In this document: piece after piece, positions 54,288 through 62,840 of the stretch | Layout: each line of letters begins with the position of its first letter | How positions within the stretch are numbered: the first letter of the stretch is position 1 | NCBI GenBank assembly: GCA_964451415.1 | Contig: CAYVHU010000001.1 | Span: 186,001 to 250,000 of the forward strand | Origin: CAYVHU01 sp964451415 | GTDB taxonomy: Bacteria > Pseudomonadota > Alphaproteobacteria > Rhodospirillales > Magnetovibrionaceae | Direction of reading: 5' to 3' | DNA length: 64,000 nt | Program-made: the position numbers and the translations under genes | Notes under the pieces: model-generated | Told to the model about the DNA's origin: nothing | The model's input: the letters and a program-made list of their open reading frames with translations, nothing else | Databases searched by the model: none

Positions 54288-55514
54288 TTACCGATTGGCC
54301 TTGATGAAAGCGGCGATTTTAGGCTGGATATCGCCGCGCCATTTGCGTCCGTTGAAAATTCCATAGTGGCCAACGTTCTTTTGCAAAATGTGTTCACGTT
54401 TATTTTCAGGAATTTGCGAACAAATCTTGTGTGCGGCAACCGTCTGGCCGACACCGGAGATATCGTCAAGCTCGCCCTCGACGGTAATCAACGCCACATC
54501 CTTGATTGCCGCAGGATCAACGTGCCGTCCCCTGAACTTCAACTGGCCACGGGGCAAATCATGATCGTGAAACACGGTCTTGATGGTATCGAGAAAATAT
54601 TCCGCCGGCAGATCCATCACCGACATGTATTCATCATAAAATCCACGGTGGTGGGCCGCACTGTCGCCGTCGCCTTTGACCAGATGCCAAAAATGATCCA
54701 TATGCGCATTGACGTGGCGTTCCATGTTCATGCCCAAAAAACCCTGCAATTGGAGGAACCCGGGATACACCTTGCGTTTGAAACCGGGATACACGAGCGG
54801 CACGGTATGGATGGAATGGCTGCTGAACCACTCCAGGGAATGTTCCTTGGCGAAGGTGTTCACCGCCGTCGGGGCTTCACGCGTGTCCACGGGTCCGCCC
54901 ATCAAAATCATGGTACGCGGTACCGTTTTGGAATCCGCTGACAACAGCGCCACCGCCGCCAGCACGGGGACCGAAGGCTGGCACACGGCGATCACATTTG
55001 TGTCTTCGCCCAACAGTTCCAGATGACGGACCACCAGGGCAATGTAATCGTCCAGATGAAAGGGGCCATGGTCCAGAGACACGTCGCGCGCATCCGTCCA
55101 GTCGGTGATGTAAACGTCATGCTCCGGCAGCATGGCCTCGACCGTACCGCGCAGCAGTGTCGCATAGTGGCCCGAAAGCGGGGCGACGATCAAAACCTTG
55201 GGCTGATCGAGATCCGGGATTTCCTTCTTGAAGTGCAAAAGATTGCAAAACGGCTGTTCATCCACAATGACTTCGCTAATTGGCACGCAAACACTCTTCC
55301 TGCGCCCGTCGCGCGGCTTGATGTCTACGGAATCAAAGCAGAATTCCGGTTTTCCATAACGCCGGGTCAGACGATCCGCAAGTTCCAATCCGGCGGCGAA
55401 CGGTCGCATGGCAGAGGCATGACGCCACGGCGCAACAGCCGCGCGCGACGCTGACAGCCAAGCCCGGTAAGGGCTAAGCGAAAGATGCTGTAACTCGTGT
55501 ACATAATAGAGCAT
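54288..55514 (-). CDS. phaZ: Intracellular polyhydroxyalkanoate depolymerase
   Basis: 408 aa. Mobilises stored PHA. The lipase-like box has cysteine as nucleophile, AVCQPSVPVLAAVALL. VEGELDDISGVGQT and NVGHYGIFNGRKWRGDI carry the other catalytic residues (Asp, His). The N-terminal YVHELQHLSLSPYRAW is typical of PhaZ of Rhodospirillales and Rhizobiales. No signal peptide, as expected for granule-bound cytoplasmic enzymes. It indicates the host makes PHA granules, although no phaC appears in this window. A TTGCA palindrome lies about 80 bp upstream. Confidence 0.95.
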   Translation of the reverse strand: MLYYVHELQHLSLSPYRAWLSASRAAVAPWRHASAMRPFAAGLELADRLTRRYGKPEFCFDSVDIKPRDGRRKSVCVPISEVIVDEQPFCNLLHFKKEIPDLDQPKVLIVAPLSGHYATLLRGTVEAMLPEHDVYITDWTDARDVSLDHGPFHLDDYIALVVRHLELLGEDTNVIAVCQPSVPVLAAVALLSADSKTVPRTMILMGGPVDTREAPTAVNTFAKEHSLEWFSSHSIHTVPLVYPGFKRKVYPGFLQLQGFLGMNMERHVNAHMDHFWHLVKGDGDSAAHHRGFYDEYMSVMDLPAEYFLDTIKTVFHDHDLPRGQLKFRGRHVDPAAIKDVALITVEGELDDISGVGQTVAAHKICSQIPENKREHILQKNVGHYGIFNGRKWRGDIQPKIAAFIKANR

Positions 55515-55595
55515 GGGCGCTCACCAACCATTTCTTTCAAAGACCAGATGGGCTCGTATGCTATCGCAATACCATTAAAGATTGGTGATCTTTTT

Positions 55596-55606
55596 TTGCA
55601 CTGCAA
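55596..55606. promoter_or_regulatory. Candidate PhaR-type operator upstream of phaZ
   Basis: TTGCA-C-TGCAA is a perfect palindrome around one base, about 82 bp before the phaZ ATG. PhaR regulators of alphaproteobacteria bind TGC/GCA-rich palindromes upstream of PHA genes. The match is short, so the call is tentative. Confidence 0.35.
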
Positions 55607-55627
55607 CATTTATATCGAATCAAAGCC

Positions 55628-57019
55628 CTACGAACCATCATAACGATCAATCAAATGGACAAACGAACCGAACACACGGCCCGCGATCTGCCCCTTTTTT
55701 CCCAGCGACGCGCCTTCGGCGTCGGCGGTTTCAAACAATGCCTCCCCCGGGCCTTCGCCGGTGATGCAAGCATAATGAAATTCGTGGCCACGAAATCGCG
55801 TGCGGGCCAGACCCAACGGCGTTTCGCCCCGCAGCGTCACGGCGCGATAGCCCAAATGCAACTTGCGGGTTTCGAACGAAGAGCCTAGCGGCAGCAGGCC
55901 CGCCATGGCATGGGTCGTCCCGTCGGCATCGCGCAGGCTTCTGCCTAGCACCATGTAACCACCGCATTCGCCGTAGACAAACGCGCCGCGCTGCGCGGCG
56001 GCACGCACACCGTTCATAAAACGCTCCGCGCTGGCAAGACGGTAAGCATGCAATTCGGGGTATCCACCGGGCAGATACACCGCGTCCGCGTCCACCGCCG
56101 GAGCCTGATCCTCAAGGGGAGAAAAAAAAGACACCTCCGCACCCTGGGAACGCCACCCCGCCAGCACCTGCGGATAGGAAAACGCAAAAGCTTCATCGCG
56201 CGCAACGGCGATACGCGCACCCAACGGCGGCAGGGGTTTGGCCGCGCCGGCAACACGCCACCCCCGCGCCAAAGCCATGATCGCGGACACGTCCACATGG
56301 CGCGCCATTACCGTGCGAACATGATCAATCATGTCTTCAAGGCTGTCGTATTCGGACGCCTGAACAAGGCCCAGATGCCGAGAAGGCATCTGTAAACCAC
56401 TTTCACGCGGAACCATGCCCAGCACCGGCACCTCCGGCAAGGCACACGCCATGGCGTGGCGGATGATGCGTTGATGTTTTGCACTGCCGACGCGGTTGAA
56501 AATCACCCCGGCAATGGAAATATCGTTTTGAAAGCGTGCAAACCCCATAACCTGCGCCGCCGCGGACGCCCCCTGGGCGTGCGCGTCCACGACCAAAACG
56601 ACCGGCCAGCCGCTGAGGCGTGCGATGTCGGCGCTTGAACCGGTATCCGGTGTCGCACCGTCGAACAGACCCATGACCCCTTCGCAGACCACCAAAGCGG
56701 AAGCGCCGTCTGTATTGTCATCCGCAGCCTCCAACGCGCCGCGCGCTGCGCCGGCCGCCACGGCGGACATTGTCTCTGCGCGCATGGCCCAAGGATCAAG
56801 ATTATAACAAGCGCAGCCCGTGGCGCTGGCATGAAAAACCGGATCGATGTAGTCTGGACCCGCTTTCAAAGCGGCGACGCGCACACCCTGGGCACGCAAC
56901 ACGGCCACCAGCCCCAAGGTTATAACGGTTTTACCGCTTCCCGATGAAGGCGCTGCGACAATCAAGCCGCGTGCGGTTACCCGGGTATCTGTTTGCGCCA
57001 GGCGCTGAATAGCACTCAT
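55628..57019 (-). CDS. cobB: Cobyrinate a,c-diamide synthase
   Basis: 463 aa (CbiA/CobB family). Amidates the a and c side chains of cobyrinate with glutamine and ATP. The N-terminal ATP-binding part has APSSGSGKTVITLGLVAVLR (P-loop) and KAGPDYIDPVFHASAT. The C-terminal class I amidotransferase part has the nucleophile in FVYGECGGYMVLGRSL and the late EFHYACITGEG. It is divergent from cbiD, and the 141-bp gap between them carries three direct repeats. The product feeds cobalt handling and adenosylation outside the window. Confidence 0.95.
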   Translation of the reverse strand: MSAIQRLAQTDTRVTARGLIVAAPSSGSGKTVITLGLVAVLRAQGVRVAALKAGPDYIDPVFHASATGCACYNLDPWAMRAETMSAVAAGAARGALEAADDNTDGASALVVCEGVMGLFDGATPDTGSSADIARLSGWPVVLVVDAHAQGASAAAQVMGFARFQNDISIAGVIFNRVGSAKHQRIIRHAMACALPEVPVLGMVPRESGLQMPSRHLGLVQASEYDSLEDMIDHVRTVMARHVDVSAIMALARGWRVAGAAKPLPPLGARIAVARDEAFAFSYPQVLAGWRSQGAEVSFFSPLEDQAPAVDADAVYLPGGYPELHAYRLASAERFMNGVRAAAQRGAFVYGECGGYMVLGRSLRDADGTTHAMAGLLPLGSSFETRKLHLGYRAVTLRGETPLGLARTRFRGHEFHYACITGEGPGEALFETADAEGASLGKKGQIAGRVFGSFVHLIDRYDGS

Positions 57020-57055
57020 GATTCAAGAATTTTCGCCAACCGCGCCTGAGATACA

Positions 57056-57088
57056 ATGAGAAGACAATGAGAACACGTATGAGAATAC
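57056..57088. promoter_or_regulatory. Three direct repeats ATGAGAANAC between cobB and cbiD
   Basis: Copies start at 57056, 57067 and 57079, 11 and 12 bp apart, i.e. about one helical turn. They lie 37-69 bp upstream of the cobB ATG and about 75 bp upstream of cbiD. Such phased repeats suit an operator or activator site for the divergent promoters; no factor is known. Confidence 0.4.
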
Positions 57089-57160
57089 GAGCCCGCATGC
57101 CACCGGGCAACCCCCATCAAGACCCTTTTCACACTGCGCCGAGGGACTTACAGTGCCGGG

Positions 57161-58285
57161 ATGAAGACCATCGCCCCCCCTTCTTCTACGCCCCGCAAAC
57201 CACAAGACCAGCCCTTGCGCAGGGGTTGGACCACCGGCGCGTGCGCCGCCGCCGCCGCCGCCGCCGCGTGGCGCGCCCTTGAAAGCGGTCATTTCGAGAA
57301 TACCGTCGCCATCCGTCTACCTCGCGGACAAACGCAGCGCTTTCACCTGAGCACGCAATTGCTCGGGCCCGACTTCGCGTGCGCCGGGGTGATCAAGGAT
57401 GCGGGCGACGACCCCGATGTAACCCACGGCCTGGAAATCATCGCCGATGTGCAAAAAGGAGCCCCGGGGACGGGCGTGACCTTTGCCGCAGGCGAGGGTG
57501 TCGGCACGGTAACGCTCGAAGGCCTGCCCCTGGCGGTGAACGAGCCCGCCATCAATCCTGGGCCTCGTCGTCTGATCGGCGAAGCCATTGATGCGGTGGC
57601 GCGTGAACTGGGGCGTAGCAAACCCGGTTTTCCGGACGCGCGCGTCACGATCTCGATCCCCGGCGGACGAGAGGCCGCCGCAAAAACCATGAACGCGCGT
57701 CTCGGCATCGAAGGCGGCTTATCGGTTCTGGGGACCACCGGCATCGTTGTGCCGTTTTCATGCGCCAGCTGGATCCATGCCATTCAACGCGGGGTGGATG
57801 TAGCGCGCGCCCAGAATTTCACCCATGTGTTGGCCGCAACCGGACGCACATCCGAGGCCGCGGCCAACGCCGAACTGAACCTGCCGGACACGGCCCTCAT
57901 CGACATGGGAGACTTCGCGGGCGGACTGTTGAAGTATGTGCGCTCTCATCCTCTTGAGCGCCTTACCATCGCGGGCGGCTTCGCCAAGATTTCCAAGTTG
58001 GCGCAAGGGGCCATGGACCTTCATTCCTCGCGCAGCACGATTGATTTCGAGCGCCTGGCGAAACTTCTGGAACACGTGGGCGGAGCCCGCGAAACCGTCG
58101 CCGGTGTCCACACCGCCAACACCGCCCAGCGGGTACTGGAACTGGCGGGCGAACACGCCCCGGCACTGGCAGGGCTGGTGGCGCGTCAGGCCCGCGAAGT
58201 GGCGCTGGCGACCTTAGCGGGGGGAACGGAGGTCACCGTGTGGGTTTTCGATCGCGCAGCGCAACGCATCGGGAGCAGCCGGTGA
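57161..58285 (+). CDS. cbiD: Cobalt-precorrin-5B C1-methyltransferase
   Basis: 374 aa. The N-terminal LRRGWTTGACAAAAAAAAWR is the CbiD signature; VTIEGLPL-like VTLEGLPLAVNEPAINPGPR and EGGLSVLGTTGIVVPFSCAS follow. CbiD methylates C1 in the anaerobic (cobalt-early) corrin route and has no sequence relation to CobF of the aerobic route. The C-terminal FAKISKLAQGAMDLHSSRS is typical. Its stop overlaps the cobK start (GTGA). A run of Ala codons near the start is normal for the family but unusually long here (GCC repeats). Confidence 0.95.
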   Translation: MKTIAPPSSTPRKPQDQPLRRGWTTGACAAAAAAAAWRALESGHFENTVAIRLPRGQTQRFHLSTQLLGPDFACAGVIKDAGDDPDVTHGLEIIADVQKGAPGTGVTFAAGEGVGTVTLEGLPLAVNEPAINPGPRRLIGEAIDAVARELGRSKPGFPDARVTISIPGGREAAAKTMNARLGIEGGLSVLGTTGIVVPFSCASWIHAIQRGVDVARAQNFTHVLAATGRTSEAAANAELNLPDTALIDMGDFAGGLLKYVRSHPLERLTIAGGFAKISKLAQGAMDLHSSRSTIDFERLAKLLEHVGGARETVAGVHTANTAQRVLELAGEHAPALAGLVARQAREVALATLAGGTEVTVWVFDRAAQRIGSSR

Positions 58286-59040
58286 AAACGCTGTTGGTTC
58301 TTGGCGGCACGCGCGAGGCCGATGTTCTGGTTCGCGCACTGACGAAAACATACCAAGATATGAACTTGATCCTTTCGCTTGCGGGTGCAACGCGAAACAC
58401 GGCCACCGCCACCCTTGCAGACACCCCCTGGCGCGTCAACGTCGGCGGCTTTGGCGGCGTGGAAGGGCTTGTGGATTTTCTCAACACCAAGCACATCGAC
58501 GCCATCATCGATGCCACCCATCCGTTTGCCCAGCTCATCACGCAAAACGCCATAGCGGCATGTGAAAAAACCGCCCTACCCTACCTGCGCCTTGAACGCC
58601 CGCAATGGGTGATGCCGCAAGACGCGGACGTGGTGTTCGTACCCGACGCCAAAGAGGCGGCGCGGTTGGTTGCCCGCACGTCAAAAGCAGCGTTTCTGAC
58701 CATTGGGCGCAAGGCATTAGGCGCTTTTCGCGGTATGGAAAAGACAAAACTGCTGGTGCGTCTGATCGAGACACCGCGCGATGAGCCGATATTGTCAAAC
58801 GCCACCTTCATCATCGCTCGACCGCCCTTTAGCGTAGACGAAGAAGCGGCCCTGATGCGACGGCACGACATCGACACCTTGGTCACCAAGGCCAGTGGCG
58901 GCGATGCCACGCGCGCCAAAATCGACGCCGCCGCACGCATCAAGGCGCGCATCGTACTGCTGCGCCGTCCCCCCCCGCCGGAAGCCGAACAGGTATTCAG
59001 CATAGACAAAGCCCTTGATTGGGTCGCGCGTCAGACTTGA
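58282..59040 (+). CDS. cobK: Precorrin-6A / cobalt-precorrin-6A reductase
   Basis: 252 aa. Reduces the corrin ring with NADPH. VLGGTREADVLVRALTKTYQ at the N-terminus, DATHPFAQLITQNAIAACEK and the late TLVTKASGGDATRAKIDAAA are family marks. Starts with GTG at 58282, overlapping the cbiD stop by 4 bp, hence co-translated. The last 10 bp overlap the convergent cobM. Whether it works on a cobalt-containing substrate (CbiJ) or not follows from the rest of the pathway, which is CbiD/CbiG-type. Confidence 0.93.
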   Translation: MKTLLVLGGTREADVLVRALTKTYQDMNLILSLAGATRNTATATLADTPWRVNVGGFGGVEGLVDFLNTKHIDAIIDATHPFAQLITQNAIAACEKTALPYLRLERPQWVMPQDADVVFVPDAKEAARLVARTSKAAFLTIGRKALGAFRGMEKTKLLVRLIETPRDEPILSNATFIIARPPFSVDEEAALMRRHDIDTLVTKASGGDATRAKIDAAARIKARIVLLRRPPPPEAEQVFSIDKALDWVARQT

Positions 59041-59804
59041 GCGTCGCGCAGAACATGAGTGTGCGATGAATCGTACAGCTTGCTGTTCGTAAAGTCCTCA
59101 CAAGCCAGTACGCGCCCGACCAAAATCAAGGCCGTGCGCGTAAAACCCGCCTTTTTGACGCGCGCGCGAATATCGCCGAGCGTGCCTTTGATCACCGCCT
59201 CATCCGGCCAACTGGCACGGTAAACGACGGCGACCGGACAATCTTCACCGTAATACGGAACGAGAGTCTTGAGAACATGGGCGAGATTGTTAATGGATAG
59301 ATGAACGGCCAGCGTCGCGCCGGTTTTGGCGAAATTTTCCAGCGTTTCGCCATCAGGCATGGAACTTGCGCGCACGGCGGTGCGCGTCAGGACGATGGAC
59401 TGGCTGATGTCCGGCAAGGTCAATTCGCGCTTAAGCGCGGCGGCGGCGGCGGCGAAGGCCGGCACACCCGGCGTGATATCGTAAGCGATACCCAGGACGT
59501 CCAAACGCCGCATCTGTTCTGCAATCGCGCCATAGAGGGACGGGTCGCCGGAATGCACGCGCGCGACATCCTGGCCCTTGGCGGCGGCGGCTTCGATTTC
59601 GGTGATAATTTCATCGAGATGCAAGGGCGCGGTATCAATCACGCGCGCCCCTTGGGGCGCTTCGGCTACGATTTCTTCAGGCACCAAGGAACCCGCAAAG
59701 AGCACCACCGGGCAGGATTGAATCAACCGCAGGCCACGCACCGTGATCAAATCCGCCGCGCCGGGACCGGCACCGATAAAATGAACCTTCATGGGTTCGC
59801 TCAT
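59031..59804 (-). CDS. cobM: Precorrin-4 / cobalt-precorrin-4 C11-methyltransferase
   Basis: 257 aa tetrapyrrole methylase. VHFIGAGPGAADLITVRGLR at the N-terminus, RVHSGDPSLYGAIAEQMRRL, YDITPGVPAFAAAAAALKRE and SIVLTRTAVRASSMPDGETL (CobM/CbiF-specific) are clear. VYRASWPDEAVIKGTLGDI completes the C-domain. It uses S-adenosylmethionine. An in-frame ATG four codons on (MKVHFIGAG) is an alternative start. It lies 5 bp after the secreted charged protein gene, so the two are surely co-transcribed. Confidence 0.95.
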   Translation of the reverse strand: MSEPMKVHFIGAGPGAADLITVRGLRLIQSCPVVLFAGSLVPEEIVAEAPQGARVIDTAPLHLDEIITEIEAAAAKGQDVARVHSGDPSLYGAIAEQMRRLDVLGIAYDITPGVPAFAAAAAALKRELTLPDISQSIVLTRTAVRASSMPDGETLENFAKTGATLAVHLSINNLAHVLKTLVPYYGEDCPVAVVYRASWPDEAVIKGTLGDIRARVKKAGFTRTALILVGRVLACEDFTNSKLYDSSHTHVLRDAQV

Positions 59805-59809
59805 GGGGT

Positions 59810-60289
59810 TTAATCGCCGCTACCGAAAATAAATCCGGCTTCATTTTCCTGCTGCAAATCGGAACGCGGGACATCGGGTTCCGCAATATAAAAACGCTGG
59901 GCGCCGGACACTGCGCCTGGACCGCCGTCGTTTTTCATATTGCGGGAATCTTCGCGCTCCCTTTCGCGCTCTTTTTTTTCTTTTTCGTCGTGTCGCTTTT
60001 CTTTTCTCAATTGATCTTCATGTTCCCCCCGATCGCGATTCTCCAGGCCACGATTTTGACCCCTTTCGCGCTCGCCGCTTTTTTCCTTTTCGTTTTCGTG
60101 CTCATTGTCTCCGGCCAAAAACAGCAAGGCCTTGTGTGTGGGGGCCATCAACTCACGATTACCGACGGGGATGTCCCCCCCGTTCCCCCCAGCGGGGATG
60201 TTCCCCCTTGCGCTAAAACCCTGCGCCTGCGCCAAGGGGACGCCAAGCCCGAAAACCAGGATAAACACGGACAGGCTCAACGCTTTCAT
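59810..60289 (-). CDS. Unrecognised secreted highly charged protein in the cobalamin operon
   Basis: 159 aa. A clean signal peptide ends at LAQAQG (about residue 22). After a Gly/Asn-rich stretch (ARGNIPAGGNGGDIPVGNRE) a long Lys/Glu/Arg/His stretch of about 60 residues follows (NEHENEKEKSGERERG and EKEKKEREREREDS), probably a single helix or disordered. The tail is less charged (AQRFYIAEPDVPRSDLQ). I know no family. The start codon overlaps the stop of the CobI-CbiG-CobJ gene and the stop lies 5 bp before cobM, so it is made together with corrin enzymes. It may bind cobalt or act in the envelope; that is speculation. Confidence 0.75.
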   Translation of the reverse strand: MKALSLSVFILVFGLGVPLAQAQGFSARGNIPAGGNGGDIPVGNRELMAPTHKALLFLAGDNEHENEKEKSGERERGQNRGLENRDRGEHEDQLRKEKRHDEKEKKEREREREDSRNMKNDGGPGAVSGAQRFYIAEPDVPRSDLQQENEAGFIFGSGD

Positions 60290-62829
60290 GATGTTGCTCC
60301 CTTCTTTTCACGAGCATCCATTTTGACGCCATAACCGCGCGGCGTATAGACCCATGTCTTGCCACCACGCGAAATCGTGCGCGTGTCTTCACCGCCAACC
60401 ATCACCAACGTGAGCATGTCCGCATCGTCCGGCGTTACGTCAGCCAAGGTGGTGACACGGATGTTTTCTTCCTCTCGACCCAATTGGCGCGCCAGAACCA
60501 CCGGTGTCTCCGGGGTGCGGTGCTGCAACAGAATTTCGCACGCGCGCGCCAATTGGGTGCGGCGGCGCTGGGACACCGGATTGTAAAAGGCTACCACGAA
60601 ACCGCCTTGGGCGGCGGCACGCACGCGCCGCTCGATAACCTCCCATGGGGTCAACAGATCGGATAGGGAAATCAGACAAAAATCGTGGCCCACCGGCGCG
60701 CCGATACGTGCGGCGGCAGCCTGAAAAGCGCTGATGCCCGGTTCCACTTGAATTTCAAGGCGGTTCCACTCGTCCCTGTCTTCACGCTCCAGCAACTCAA
60801 ACGCCAGCGTCGCCATGGCGTAAATGCCCACGTCGCCGGAACTGATCAGCGCCACGTCGCGGCCCTGGGCCGCCAAATCCAAAGCATGGCGCACACGTAT
60901 TTCTTCTTGTGACAAATCTGAATTATGGAGCCTTTTGTCCTTGATCAGATCCGCCACCAGATCAAGGTAAAGCCCGTAACCCACCACATCGGTAACGGCG
61001 CTCAGGATGCGACCGACCTCAGGCGTGCGCCATCCGGGGGCACCCGGACCGATCCCTAGAATATAAAGCCGTCCACGGCCCCGGCCCACATGCACGGGGT
61101 CAATGTCGGCGGGACTGAGCGCCACGGCACACGTCGCCCGGCGCGATTTGTGTTTTTCGACCAGCAACGTTCCCGCCGCGCCCACACTCGCCAGCGCCGC
61201 GCCTTCGGCAACGCCGGGACAGCCCACTTCGGCGGCAACGACAGACGAAGGATTTTTCAAACGGGCCTCTTCGGCGACAAGCTCATCCGCCGTAAAGAAA
61301 CGTGCCGGTACGCCAAAATGCGCCGCTAGGGCTGACACGGCCACTTCATCTGCTTTAAGATCGAGACTTGCGATGCATGCTATGGACTCCGGCGCCAGCT
61401 TCGCCCCCTTCAGTGTCTTCTCGACCAGCCCCAGCAGTTCATCCGCCGCGCAATCGCGCTCGCAACCCACGCCCAGCGCCAACGTCGGCGGATGTAAAAT
61501 CAAACTGTTCGCGGGCTCTGCAACGGCGCGGTGGGTCACCAGAACGTCCGTGCCCTCTGCAAAGCCCTGAAGCCACTCGGCGTCTCCACTTTCCACGCTC
61601 AACCCGACCTCGCCGCCACCAAGCCTTCTGGCCGTGAGCGCCTTGGCCTGTTTGGGATTAGCGACGCTCCAGCGTTCCGGCGGTTCATCCAGGGCAAGAC
61701 CGGGGGCGAAATCCAGGGCGCGATCGCTCGTCGTTGTAATGGCGGCAAAGCCCCCGAGAGCCCGGGAAATGTCTTCGGCCAAGCGATTTGCCCCGCCGTG
61801 TCCCCCCAAGACCGGAACGGCAAAAGTCCCATCGAAGGACACCGCCACCACCGGGGGTTCGCCACGTTTGTCTTCAACTAATGAACCCAAAGCACGCACC
61901 ACAATGCCCGTAGCCATCACCGCAACAATGGGCGTTCCGTCTTGAAACAACGTGCGCAAGGTTGCGGATGTGTTGTCGAACACACGATCCACATCGCGCA
62001 TGTCCAGACGTCCGTTCAGACCCCACACGACGGCACCCGGCAGCGCCTGGCGAAGTGCTTGGGCGGTCGCCAACCCCACGGCATTCAGGCACAGAACCAC
62101 CGCATCCTTCGGTACAGGGGGAAAGCAACCTTCGTCTAAACGGCGCACCGGCACGAGGACTTGGGAAAAATACGCCGCCTCGCCTTCGAAGTCCGCGAAG
62201 GGGACGACCTTTTGTTCGGACCACGTAGCCTTTTCCACCAGCACCGCGTCGTTTAAACGTCCCAGACGACGCAAAACGGTTTTAACCTTATCCACATGAC
62301 GGCCCAGTTTCAAAATTGAAACCGCGCTCGAAGCTCCCCCCAAACGCGCCATCAAAACACCTTCGGGCAAGGTTGCGGGAACGACCTGAAAAACGTCGTC
62401 ACCACGCGTAAGGGCCATACCGGCCGCCGCCGCCGCCGCACTGGGTGACGTCACGCCGGGCAGGATTTCGATTTCATAATCACCCTGCAAACGTTCCATG
62501 ACGTATTGGAACGAACCATAGAACAAGGCATCGCCTTCGCAGACAAAGATCACGTCGCGACCCTGGTCCAGATGCGCCCGCACGCCGGCGCTGGCCGCAT
62601 CGTACGCGCCACGGCGCGTGGCCTCATGCGCACCCATGGGAACGGGGATTGCGATCTCTTCGACATCATCGCGCACCCATTTGCGCACCACGGAAATGGC
62701 GAGGCCGGGTCTATCGTGCGCATGAATATGCACAATGACCGCAGCCTTTTTCACAGCTTCAACGGCTGCGAGCGTAAGGTGTTCGGCTCCCCCCGGCCCA
62801 ATTCCGACACCGATCAGTTTGCCGCTCAT
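60286..62829 (-). CDS. CobI-CbiG-CobJ triple-fusion corrin enzyme
   Basis: 847 aa with three domains. Residues 1-240: precorrin-2 C20-methyltransferase (LIGVGIGPGGAEHLTLAAVE; FVCEGDALFYGSFQYV). Residues about 245-580: CbiG, opening of the delta-lactone ring (VAVMATGIVVRALGSLVEDK; PVVAVSFDGTFAVPVLGGHG; LALGVGCERDC). Residues about 595-840: CobJ/CbiH C17-methyltransferase (LYILGIGPGAPGWRTPEVGR; ISSGDVGIYAMATLAFELLE; FYNPVSQRRRTQLARACEIL). Each step lies close in the pathway, so channelling is plausible. The order of domains follows the pathway except for steps done by CobM. CobL follows upstream by 11 bp. Confidence 0.93.
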   Translation of the reverse strand: MSGKLIGVGIGPGGAEHLTLAAVEAVKKAAVIVHIHAHDRPGLAISVVRKWVRDDVEEIAIPVPMGAHEATRRGAYDAASAGVRAHLDQGRDVIFVCEGDALFYGSFQYVMERLQGDYEIEILPGVTSPSAAAAAAGMALTRGDDVFQVVPATLPEGVLMARLGGASSAVSILKLGRHVDKVKTVLRRLGRLNDAVLVEKATWSEQKVVPFADFEGEAAYFSQVLVPVRRLDEGCFPPVPKDAVVLCLNAVGLATAQALRQALPGAVVWGLNGRLDMRDVDRVFDNTSATLRTLFQDGTPIVAVMATGIVVRALGSLVEDKRGEPPVVAVSFDGTFAVPVLGGHGGANRLAEDISRALGGFAAITTTSDRALDFAPGLALDEPPERWSVANPKQAKALTARRLGGGEVGLSVESGDAEWLQGFAEGTDVLVTHRAVAEPANSLILHPPTLALGVGCERDCAADELLGLVEKTLKGAKLAPESIACIASLDLKADEVAVSALAAHFGVPARFFTADELVAEEARLKNPSSVVAAEVGCPGVAEGAALASVGAAGTLLVEKHKSRRATCAVALSPADIDPVHVGRGRGRLYILGIGPGAPGWRTPEVGRILSAVTDVVGYGLYLDLVADLIKDKRLHNSDLSQEEIRVRHALDLAAQGRDVALISSGDVGIYAMATLAFELLEREDRDEWNRLEIQVEPGISAFQAAAARIGAPVGHDFCLISLSDLLTPWEVIERRVRAAAQGGFVVAFYNPVSQRRRTQLARACEILLQHRTPETPVVLARQLGREEENIRVTTLADVTPDDADMLTLVMVGGEDTRTISRGGKTWVYTPRGYGVKMDAREKKGATS

Positions 62830-62840
62830 CCGCTATTTTC

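Noticed and set aside
57020..57160. Possible cobalamin riboswitch between cobB and cbiD
   Set aside because: Read on both strands, the gap lacks a convincing B12 box and the conserved core. The only ordered feature is the three direct repeats.
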